Assembly: GCA_002392945.1 (NCBI GenBank)
Contig: DGHZ01000024.1
Coordinates: 1-23,630, forward strand
Length of the DNA: 23,630 nt
Direction of reading: 5' to 3'
Origin: Caryophanales bacterium UBA3835
Lineage (GTDB): Bacteria > Bacillota_I > Bacilli_A > RFN20 > CAG-826
A program made the position numbers and the translations under genes. Numbering within the stretch: position 1 is the first letter of the stretch; each line of letters starts with the position of its first letter. The notes below the pieces were generated by a model. The model was given only the letters and a program-made list of their open reading frames with translations. It did no database searches and was not told where the DNA came from. This document shows, in pieces, positions 7,743-14,140 of this stretch.

Positions 7743-8420
7743 ATGGCACACAAATCATTCGCAGTCATTGGACTAGGACAATTCGGAAGATCGATCGTTA
7801 AAGAATTAGCGGATAACGGAATGGATGTTATCGCTATTGATAATAACGAACAAATCGCTAAAGAAGTTGCGGTGGATTTGCCAACCACATTTATCGCTGA
7901 TAGCACCGATGAAAAAGCTTTAAAAGAATTAGGAGTAGGAGAAGTTGATGCTGCTATTGTCGCCTTTGGCGATAATCAAGAAGCTAGTGTTTTAACTACT
8001 GTTATTTTAAGAGAATTAGGCGTGAAAAATATTATCGTCCGTGTTGATGATGATTACTATGTCCCAATTATGAAAAAACTCGGTGCAACCGAAGTTATTA
8101 CTCCACAAAAAGCAGCTGGATCTGCTTTAGCAAATCGTATCGGCAATGAAGACTTCCAAGAATACTATAAATTAGATAATAAATACTCAGTTGTCTCTAT
8201 TATTATTAATCCAGGTTTCTTCCCACAGACATTAAAAGATATGAACCCAAAAAATGTTTATGGAGTTAACGTTGTCTTAATTAGAAGATCAAACAAATCA
8301 TTTGTTCCTGGCGGTAATGATTCATTACTTCCGGATGATATTGTCTATGTTGTTGGTACCTCTAAAGAAATCTACGCCTTTAGAGAAGCCATTAACGGTA
8401 ATAAAGCAAAAAAGAAATAA
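7743..8420 (+). CDS. ktrA: Potassium uptake regulatory subunit KtrA (RCK domain)
   Basis: 225-residue cytosolic gating ring subunit of the Ktr system. The N-terminal RCK_N Rossmann fold has the dinucleotide motif GLGQFGRS (10-17) and Asp33 at the end of the second strand (AIDNNE), which fits NAD/ATP-type ligand binding. The C-terminal RCK_C (TrkA-C) domain, about residues 140-217, is present; in Firmicute homologues it can bind c-di-AMP. ATG at 7743 has AGGAGG 8 nt upstream; that SD overlaps the ktrB stop region, so the two are translated from one mRNA. Transcription ends at the terminator 23 bp downstream. Confidence 0.95.
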   Translation: MAHKSFAVIGLGQFGRSIVKELADNGMDVIAIDNNEQIAKEVAVDLPTTFIADSTDEKALKELGVGEVDAAIVAFGDNQEASVLTTVILRELGVKNIIVRVDDDYYVPIMKKLGATEVITPQKAAGSALANRIGNEDFQEYYKLDNKYSVVSIIINPGFFPQTLKDMNPKNVYGVNVVLIRRSNKSFVPGGNDSLLPDDIVYVVGTSKEIYAFREAINGNKAKKK

Positions 8421-8442
8421 TCAACATTATTCTATAAGAATA

Positions 8443-8469
8443 AAGCGACTCGATTGAGCCGCTTTTTTT
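8443..8469. terminator. Bidirectional terminator between ktrA and hipA
   Basis: GCGACTC-GATT-GAGCCGC stem-loop with A-rich sequence on the left and seven Ts on the right. It can end the plus-strand ktrBA transcript and, read the other way, the minus-strand hipBA transcript. The hipA stop codon overlaps its right edge. Confidence 0.85.
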
Positions 8470-9676
8470 ATTCTAATACTAGATGCTTTTTAAGAATCTC
8501 TATCTCACTATTTTTTAAAGAATATTTATGAGATAGTTTATCGAAATTATCCTTAATAACAGCGACTGTTTTGTTAACTATCTCTTGAGCTTCAACTTCC
8601 GTTAGACGGAACTGTTTATATAGTTTAATAACATCTTTAAGCTTTAAGAAAGTGTGCGATTCATCGATCTTAAGGACATGACTTTTATCGTGAACACTAA
8701 TAGTTAAATCAAACGCAGGTGATAAATCCCAACCATTTTTATTATAAATAAATCCATGGTTTCTTAAGTGATCATCAGTGTTATTAATCGCAATATTAAA
8801 AACAATACGTTTATATAATTCCTTTAGATTAGCGTTCACGTTTTGACAGCGTGAAATGATTAAACTAGCGATGTCTAAATAAGAATATATGTCGTCGCCT
8901 TTAATCGCCCCTAATAGGCATAGCGCACTCGCATAATGGATTCGCTTATCTAATTCTCTATCAAATCTTTTACTTAAGAAGGTTGAACCATATTTAGATA
9001 ACTTCATGAGTTTTGCTTCAGGGACATTAATATCACATAGCTTAGCTAAATCATGGACCACCATTTCCATCGCTCCAACATCAAAGTCATCGTTCTTATT
9101 AGGGAATTTAGCGATATAAACATTTTTATCATTATCAAAAGCATTACATTTAGGTCTAGCGCCACCTAAAGAAGAACCAGGAGAAAACAATAAATCTAAT
9201 TCTTCATCAGACAGCTCATCATCAACCTTAATAGCAGCTTGTTCTAATTTATTAATATACATAATAGGAGGGATATTGGTGTTTCTAGTTGAAAGATAAA
9301 CACCATTCTCATCCATAATTCTAATCGCACCAGTACGATAGATATCACTTATACCAGTGAGATAATCTATAACATATAACTTATCAACATCTCTTTTATG
9401 TGCATCTCTTAAGATAAGTTTTCTTCCCCATCTATCTGGAAGAGAATCTTCTAAGAAACTAAAAGTTTCTCTTTTGCTTGATGGGTATTGTCTTCCAAGA
9501 GTTAAAAGTAAATCAGGATCAAAAAATTTATTAATATTATCAGATGATAAAAATGAGGAATTAAATTCAAAAGAATGTACTTCTTTTCCGCTAACAAAAC
9601 CGACAAATAAAGTACCAATAATATTTGCCTTATCTTCTAAACAAATAAAATATTTTCTTTCTGCATCAGCTTTCAT
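8468..9676 (-). CDS. hipA: HipA-like serine/threonine kinase toxin
   Basis: 402-residue HipA-family kinase. The N-terminal subdomain spans about 1-110, including FLEDSLPDRWGRKLI (74-88), typical of HipA N-terminal regions. The glycine-rich loop is SSLGGARPK (168-176), with a Ser aligned to the autophosphorylated Ser150 of E. coli HipA. The catalytic loop is NNTDDHLRN (298-306), with Asp301 as likely base. LSPAFDL (318-324) carries the metal-binding Asp323. All key residues are kept, so it should be active. E. coli HipA phosphorylates glutamyl-tRNA synthetase; the target here is unknown. ATG at 9676 overlaps the hipB stop (ATGA), pointing to translational coupling. The gene converges on ktrA and, with hipB, lies inside the nusG-rplK interval. 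Confidence 0.92.
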   Translation of the reverse strand: MKADAERKYFICLEDKANIIGTLFVGFVSGKEVHSFEFNSSFLSSDNINKFFDPDLLLTLGRQYPSSKRETFSFLEDSLPDRWGRKLILRDAHKRDVDKLYVIDYLTGISDIYRTGAIRIMDENGVYLSTRNTNIPPIMYINKLEQAAIKVDDELSDEELDLLFSPGSSLGGARPKCNAFDNDKNVYIAKFPNKNDDFDVGAMEMVVHDLAKLCDINVPEAKLMKLSKYGSTFLSKRFDRELDKRIHYASALCLLGAIKGDDIYSYLDIASLIISRCQNVNANLKELYKRIVFNIAINNTDDHLRNHGFIYNKNGWDLSPAFDLTISVHDKSHVLKIDESHTFLKLKDVIKLYKQFRLTEVEAQEIVNKTVAVIKDNFDKLSHKYSLKNSEIEILKKHLVLE

Positions 9677-9984
9677 CTTTTTCTCACTCTTCTACGTTCT
9701 TTTAAACCCAAGTCTTGAATAGTTCTTCCTAAAACATCATCTTTAGCAACAAGGAGTAAATCATCTTCAAGTCCACCTAGTGCTTGTAGCACCATAGCAT
9801 AGCTACCAATAGAAACGCTTGGGGAACCATTCTCAATTTGCCATAAGGTCATTCGAGAAATGTCGGCCTTTTCACAAACTAAACTTGTAGGCATATTTCT
9901 TCTTAGTCTTGCTAATCGAATTTGAGACCCCATTTCTTTAAGAATTCTTTCGGTTGCAATAGTCATTGTGGGCACGTGTTTCAT
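9673..9984 (-). CDS. hipB: HipB-like XRE-family antitoxin/repressor
   Basis: 103-residue DNA-binding protein with a Cro/CI-type helix-turn-helix at about 32-53 (PTSLVCEKADISRMTLWQIE). It has a basic C-terminal tail (ERRRVRKR). ATG at 9984 has AGGAG 7 nt upstream. The gene ends in TGA inside the hipA start (ATGA), the usual HipBA arrangement in which HipB binds and inhibits the kinase and represses the operon. The short C-terminal region after the HTH could be the HipA contact; that is inference. Confidence 0.9.
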   Translation of the reverse strand: MKHVPTMTIATERILKEMGSQIRLARLRRNMPTSLVCEKADISRMTLWQIENGSPSVSIGSYAMVLQALGGLEDDLLLVAKDDVLGRTIQDLGLKERRRVRKR

Positions 9985-10006
9985 ATTTCTACTCCTAACG
10001 TTTTAT

Positions 10007-10036
10007 ATCTTAGCACACTAGTATATTAATTGTCTA
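10007..10036 (-). promoter_or_regulatory. Probable hipBA promoter
   Basis: Minus-strand TAGACA (10036-10031), an 18-nt spacer and TAAGAT (10012-10007), about 22 nt before the hipB ATG. Short CTAA/TTAG half-sites around the -10 could be HipB operators, but they are too weak to call. Confidence 0.45.
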
Positions 10037-10072
10037 TTTTTTCAAACATTAAATATATATTTTGTGAGATAT

Positions 10073-10097
10073 AAAAAATCCCCGCATAAAGCGAGGA
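10073..10097 (-). terminator. Terminator of the rpmG-secE-nusG transcript
   Basis: On the minus strand ATCCTCGC-TTTAT-GCGGGGAT (8 pairs, one G-T wobble) is followed by TTTTTT, about 20 bp after the nusG stop. It separates nusG from hipBA and shows that nusG is not transcribed into rplK here. Confidence 0.85.
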
Positions 10098-10117
10098 TAT
10101 TTAACCTAAATAATATA

Positions 10118-10738
10118 TTAGATCTTATCGATTTCTGAGAAGTCGACTTCCACTCTGGTAGGTCTACCAAAGAAGACGGTTTCGAGTTCAACAGCACCAG
10201 TTTCCTTGTTAATAGAAATAATTCTACCTTCGGTACCTTCAAGAGTGCCGTGAATGACTTTAACATAGTCGCCTTCAGAGTATCTATCGTACATAGATTC
10301 ATCAACCATACCCATTCTCTTAAGGACTGGTTCAATTTGTTCTCTTGGAACTGGGAATGGTTTAGTACCTTTACCAGCAGATCCAACGAATCCTGTAACC
10401 CCTGGAGTGTTTCTAACAATATACCAAGCATAGTCAGTCATAATCATTTCCACAAAAACATAACCTGGATATAAGTTTTTCATTCTAGTTTTACCTGTAG
10501 GTAAACCATCTTTCATCACTGGAACTTCTTGTTCGACAACGATGATTCTGAAGATTAAATCTTCAAGGCCCATAGATTCCACACGTTTTTGTAAGTTGTA
10601 GGCAACTTTTCTTTCGTGGGTGGAATAAGTAGAAACCACATACCAGGCTTTATCACCTAGTTTAACTTCTTTACTAGCTTGTGCTTCATCAGCGATATCA
10701 GTATTAGTATCGGAGAAGGCTGTTTTCTTATCTACCAT
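10118..10738 (-). CDS. nusG: Transcription elongation/antitermination factor NusG
   Basis: 206-residue NusG. The NGN domain that binds the RNA polymerase clamp spans about 31-142 (AWYVVSTYSTHERKVAYNL; NLYPGYVFVEM at 88-98). The KOW domain is about 153-182 (YSEGDYVKVIHGTLEGTEG). A polar, acidic extension of about 29 residues precedes the NGN domain and is longer than in Bacillus NusG. ATG at 10738 has AGGAGG 8 nt upstream. It is the last gene of rpmG-secE-nusG and is followed by its own terminator rather than by rplK. Confidence 0.97.
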   Translation of the reverse strand: MVDKKTAFSDTNTDIADEAQASKEVKLGDKAWYVVSTYSTHERKVAYNLQKRVESMGLEDLIFRIIVVEQEVPVMKDGLPTGKTRMKNLYPGYVFVEMIMTDYAWYIVRNTPGVTGFVGSAGKGTKPFPVPREQIEPVLKRMGMVDESMYDRYSEGDYVKVIHGTLEGTEGRIISINKETGAVELETVFFGRPTRVEVDFSEIDKI

Positions 10739-10755
10739 TTGTGTTTCCTCCTAAA

Positions 10756-10950
10756 TTAAATGCCTTTAAAAGCATCACTTAAGATGTCAATTAATTGCTT
10801 ACCTGCTAAATCTTCTGCGAAGAGTAATAATCCAGTAACCGCTGCGATAATAACAACAACGATGATTGATGGAATTAATACTTCTCTTTTTGGCCAACGT
10901 ACTCTTTTACCTTCTTTAATGACGCCGGCGAAATATTTTTTAAGTCCCAT
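10756..10950 (-). CDS. secE: Preprotein translocase subunit SecE
   Basis: 64-residue single-span SecE, which clamps the SecY channel. A short amphipathic cytosolic stretch (KEGKRVRWPKREVL, 12-25) has the conserved VRWPKR-type motif, followed by one transmembrane helix (about 28-48). ATG at 10950 has AGGAGG 8 nt upstream. The small size matches Gram-positive and mollicute SecE. Confidence 0.95.
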   Translation of the reverse strand: MGLKKYFAGVIKEGKRVRWPKREVLIPSIIVVVIIAAVTGLLLFAEDLAGKQLIDILSDAFKGI

Positions 10951-10962
10951 TATCTGAGCCTC

Positions 10963-11109
10963 CTATTTACTAGCCTTATGAAGAGTTTGCTTATTACAAT
11001 ATTTACAAAACTTCATGAGTTCTAATCTTTTACCATTAGATTTGTTTACTGTCGTTACATAGTTTCTTGCTAAGCATTCGGAGCAAATTAAAATTACTTT
11101 TTCTCTCAT
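10963..11109 (-). CDS. rpmG: 50S ribosomal protein L33 (zinc-binding form)
   Basis: 48-residue L33 beginning MREKVILICSECLARNYVTT. It has two CxxC pairs (Cys9/Cys12 and Cys35/Cys38), so it is the zinc-ribbon (C+) version. ATG at 11109 follows GGAGG. The TAG stop overlaps the AGGAGG of secE, tying the genes into one transcript. L33-SecE-NusG is the standard Firmicute order. Confidence 0.96.
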   Translation of the reverse strand: MREKVILICSECLARNYVTTVNKSNGKRLELMKFCKYCNKQTLHKASK

Positions 11110-11143
11110 CTTTGGCCTCCGCTATGTGAATTACAGTGTCACT

Positions 11144-11172
11144 ACTATATCACTAGGAATTTTTGATGTAAA
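11144..11172 (-). promoter_or_regulatory. Promoter of rpmG-secE-nusG
   Basis: Minus-strand TTTACA (11172-11167), an exact 17-nt spacer and TATAGT (11149-11144), with a TG one base before the -10 (extended -10). Transcription should start near 11137, about 27 nt ahead of the rpmG ATG. It begins just after the terminator of the preceding operon. Confidence 0.8.
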
Positions 11173-11175
11173 CAA

Positions 11176-11200
11176 CAAAAAAAGTACTTTTCAGCACTTT
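11176..11200 (-). terminator. Terminator of the O-ligase-smpB-folC-folT operon
   Basis: On the minus strand AAAGTGCT-GAAA-AGTACTTT (8 pairs, one G-T wobble) runs into a tract of seven Ts. It is 30 bp after the stop of the last gene of the operon. Confidence 0.8.
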
Positions 11201-11230
11201 TATACATAAAACAAAGTATTTGAAGGTTAA

Positions 11231-11710
11231 TTACTTAATAACTTTTTGGTTTTTCAAAATATATAAAACAGAAATCGCTGTAGCACCCACTAAAGCTACT
11301 ACAGTAGCAATAACTATAATCGAAGATTGATCTAATTTTTGCTTTTCTTCTCTGACCTTTTGATGATTTGGATAATATTTGTTAACCAATGTTTTAATTA
11401 CTTGACCAATTGTATAACCATCATCATAGCCATCTGGTCTAGCGTTGACATATTCTCTTTCCTCACTATCTAAAAGTAAATAATGCTGATAATACATTTC
11501 TCTAAAATCTTTTTCGCTAATGTCACAAACTGCAGGATGAGTTTCTATAAATCCTTCCCAATAATCTAAGAAAGGATGCTCCTCATTATTTCTAATTGCA
11601 TAGGAAATTGCCAGGGTTTTTGCCTCAATTACGTCAGTTTTGACGGAATTTTTGCTAAATGCCCCAAACATCATAGGAACTAATAATAAAGGGAGAATGA
11701 ACTTTTTCAT
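11231..11710 (-). CDS. Small membrane-anchored extracytoplasmic protein, unknown function
   Basis: 159-residue protein I do not recognize. A hydrophobic N-terminus (MKKFILPLLLVPMMFGAF) looks like a signal peptide. A polar, acidic, aromatic-rich segment of about 110 residues follows (EHPFLDYWEGFIETH at 44-58; ARPDGYDDGYT at 90-100). A C-terminal transmembrane helix (130-152) and a short basic tail (KNQKVIK) complete it. This suggests a domain outside the cell held by its C-terminal anchor. Its ATG lies one base after the folT stop (TAA-T-ATG) with no SD, so it depends on translation of folT. It is the last gene of the operon. A role with folate uptake or the cell envelope is only a guess from position. 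Confidence 0.8.
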   Translation of the reverse strand: MKKFILPLLLVPMMFGAFSKNSVKTDVIEAKTLAISYAIRNNEEHPFLDYWEGFIETHPAVCDISEKDFREMYYQHYLLLDSEEREYVNARPDGYDDGYTIGQVIKTLVNKYYPNHQKVREEKQKLDQSSIIVIATVVALVGATAISVLYILKNQKVIK

Positions 11711-11711
11711 A

Positions 11712-12482
11712 TTATCTTTTTTGCTTAATCAATTTATTTGATAGATACATTATATACGAAACTAAGAAAGTATTTAATGGGATATTGAAAAAAGCCACGA
11801 TAATTTGAGATACCAAAATAATGATAAATGTCGATCCAGAAAAGGCCCACCACTTCATTAATACCCCAAAAGCCACCATGATAGTCATCTCAATTACAAA
11901 ACAAGCAAAGCCAATTGAGACTACATTAATATTAATTTCACGTTTTTTGAAATATCTAGAAACAAAAATCTGTGTAAACAAAGTTAAAATTAGTAGGATA
12001 AAAGAACCAACAGGTATTAAAATTCGATAAACAAGGGCCAAATCTACTTGATAATCAAGAGTGGAAAAAAGTGTTAAGCCAATTAATAAAAGAGCAAACA
12101 CCACTACTTCAACTATTAACATTATTCTTTCATTCTTTATAACTTGAAATAACTTATATATAAAGAAGCTAGCAAAGCCTAATAAAGCATAAATAAAAGT
12201 GATTTGAAAAAATGGCGCTGAACCAAACATTTTTGGATCAAATATATAAAAGCCAACAATATCACTAGCGGCCCCAACTAATAAACCAAACCATGGGCCT
12301 AATAAGATAGATGAGAAAATAATTAAAGCTGGTCCACCAAAAGAAATACGAACAAAAGGTAAAACCGGAATATAATTAACCGCAAAGATTTTTTGAAATA
12401 AAGCAATAAGGATAATAAAAATGCCCGCAAGAGCAATTTTTTGTACCATAGATAGTTGATAGATACGTTTAAATCTCACCAT
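11712..12482 (-). CDS. folT: ECF transporter S component, FolT-like (folate)
   Basis: 256-residue integral membrane protein of the energy-coupling-factor S component type. The N-terminal part (MVQKIALAGIFIILIAL, then FVRISFGGPALIIFSSILLGPWFGLLVG) fits the folate-family S components: the segment before FGG and the LxGPxxGxLVGxxxD pattern (LLGPWFGLLVGAASD). S components bind the vitamin and dock on a shared EcfA-A'-T module, which is not in this window. The gene overlaps folC by 14 bp, which supports folate as substrate. It is about 70-80 residues longer than usual FolT proteins; the extra stretch (about 115-195) adds hydrophobic helices between the usual halves. Other vitamins cannot be excluded. 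Confidence 0.8.
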   Translation of the reverse strand: MVRFKRIYQLSMVQKIALAGIFIILIALFQKIFAVNYIPVLPFVRISFGGPALIIFSSILLGPWFGLLVGAASDIVGFYIFDPKMFGSAPFFQITFIYALLGFASFFIYKLFQVIKNERIMLIVEVVVFALLLIGLTLFSTLDYQVDLALVYRILIPVGSFILLILTLFTQIFVSRYFKKREININVVSIGFACFVIEMTIMVAFGVLMKWWAFSGSTFIIILVSQIIVAFFNIPLNTFLVSYIMYLSNKLIKQKR

Positions 12483-13689
12483 TGTTAATCTCTTTTTTTA
12501 CTAAGTTAGCAAATGCTAAACTGCCAGTAATTAAAATAACATCTTCTGGATATGTCTCTATTAAAGACTTAATCAAGGCAATATGATTACTATTAAACTT
12601 ATAATCTTCTAGATATAAGAAATAATCGCTTTCTTCTCTAGCTCTAATGTGATTAAACGTTGTTAATAATAATTCTCCTAATAAACCAATCTCTGGAAGC
12701 ATAGATGTAATATTTTTGTCTTTAAAAGATGCAAAAACTACGTGGATAGTTTTATCAGGAAACACTATTTCCATATCTTTTCTTAATTTTGCTATTGCGT
12801 CTGGATTATGGGCCCCATCAATTACAAAAGTTGGTTGTCCTTTAATTATATTAAATCTACTATCCAAGGTAGACTTTCTTAACCCCTCAAAAATAGCAGC
12901 CTCATTGACTGGATAATCACTTTTAAGAATATTTATTGCTTCAATAGCAATAGAGGCGTCCAAGACGCTAGAAAGTGATTTAGAAGGGATGATTAATCCC
13001 TCATAAGGAAAATAATTAAATAAATATCCTGCTTCAGTTAACTGAAGAGCGTGATAATGGTCAACTTTATATATCTTACTCTTAGTGGATTTAACTTTGT
13101 TCACTATTACATCTAAAGCGTCCCCTTCGATTTCCCCAATTAATAGAGGTACTTCATTTTTAATGATGCCTGCTTTATGAAGTGCAATCTCACTAATAGA
13201 GACGCCTAAGAAATTAGTGTGTTCACTAGAGATATTAGTGATGATGCTTAAAATTGGTTTAAAAATATTAGTGGCGTCCACTTCTCCACCCATACCGCAT
13301 TCAATCACTGCGATATCAACTTTTTGATCAATAAAATATTTAAAAGCGATAAAGGTAATAATTTCAAAAGAAGACAAATCGAATTTATCAAAATATTTCT
13401 TATATTCTTTGAATATCTCTTCTACATAACTAAGAGAAATATATTCATTATTCACTCTTATCATATCTAACATTGATTCATAACAAGGAGATAAAAATAA
13501 TCCTACTTTTCTACCGCTAGAAATATAAATGTTATTGATATAGTTACATGTACTGCCTTTTCCGTTAGTCCCAGTCACATGAATTGAAGGGACATCATAT
13601 TTAAAAGATATCTTTTTTAAAAAAGAATCAAAGTTATCTCTTTGATAATCATTACGATTATAAGCACTAATACTTTCTAAAACGCTCAT
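12469..13689 (-). CDS. folC: Folylpolyglutamate synthase / dihydrofolate synthase
   Basis: 406-residue Mur-ligase-family enzyme that adds glutamate to folates (and in some bacteria to dihydropteroate) using ATP. The P-loop is TGTNGKGS (39-46). Further motifs are ECGMGGEVDATN and the glutamate-ligase motif VIDGAHNPDAIAKL. ATG at 13689 is one base after the smpB stop, with AAAGG inside the smpB end as a weak SD. The 3' end overlaps folT by 14 bp. No folP, folK or folB is nearby, so the simplest reading is polyglutamylation that traps folate imported by FolT. Confidence 0.95.
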   Translation of the reverse strand: MSVLESISAYNRNDYQRDNFDSFLKKISFKYDVPSIHVTGTNGKGSTCNYINNIYISSGRKVGLFLSPCYESMLDMIRVNNEYISLSYVEEIFKEYKKYFDKFDLSSFEIITFIAFKYFIDQKVDIAVIECGMGGEVDATNIFKPILSIITNISSEHTNFLGVSISEIALHKAGIIKNEVPLLIGEIEGDALDVIVNKVKSTKSKIYKVDHYHALQLTEAGYLFNYFPYEGLIIPSKSLSSVLDASIAIEAINILKSDYPVNEAAIFEGLRKSTLDSRFNIIKGQPTFVIDGAHNPDAIAKLRKDMEIVFPDKTIHVVFASFKDKNITSMLPEIGLLGELLLTTFNHIRAREESDYFLYLEDYKFNSNHIALIKSLIETYPEDVILITGSLAFANLVKKEINNGEI

Positions 13690-13690
13690 T

Positions 13691-14140
13691 TTATAAACCT
13701 TTATCTAACTCTCTTTGTAAATCGCGTTTTTTAATAGTCTCGCGCTTATCGTAGTTCTTTTTACCTTTTGCTAAAGCAATTTCTACTTTGGCTTTTCCTT
13801 TAGAGAAATATATTTTAGTAGGAACAACTGTATAGCCTTCGGTTTTAATCTTTTGAGCTAACCATCTAATTTGATGTTTATGTAAAAGAAGTTTTCTATT
13901 TCTTAAAGGGTCATGGTTAAATAAGTTCCCATGATCATAAGGCTTAATATACATATTAATTATTTCAGCTTCTTGGTTTCTAATAACTATATAAGAATCG
14001 TTAATTGTCGCCCCAGTCACTCTTAAAGATTTTATTTCTGTGCCTTTAAGCTCAATTCCAGCCTCCATGAAGTCACTTAAGAAATAATTGAAATGCGCTT
14101 TTTTATTGCTGGCAATAAGTTTAGTCCCTGCGCTTTTCAT
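13691..14140 (-). CDS. smpB: SsrA-binding protein SmpB
   Basis: 149-residue tmRNA partner in trans-translation. The OB-fold core has the family signature GIELKGTEIKSLR (28-40), then INMYIKPYDHGN. The basic C-terminal tail (KGKKNYDKRETIKKRD) enters the decoding centre. ATG at 14140 has AGGAG 7 nt upstream and lies within the last 20 bp of the O-ligase-like gene in another frame. The tmRNA gene itself is not in the window. Confidence 0.97.
   Translation of the reverse strand: MKSAGTKLIASNKKAHFNYFLSDFMEAGIELKGTEIKSLRVTGATINDSYIVIRNQEAEIINMYIKPYDHGNLFNHDPLRNRKLLLHKHQIRWLAQKIKTEGYTVVPTKIYFSKGKAKVEIALAKGKKNYDKRETIKKRDLQRELDKGL

Noticed and set aside
9673..9675. Mycoplasma-type code with TGA as tryptophan
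   Set aside because: TGA ends hipB inside the ATGA overlap and ends the methyltransferase gene, while tryptophan codons are TGG.
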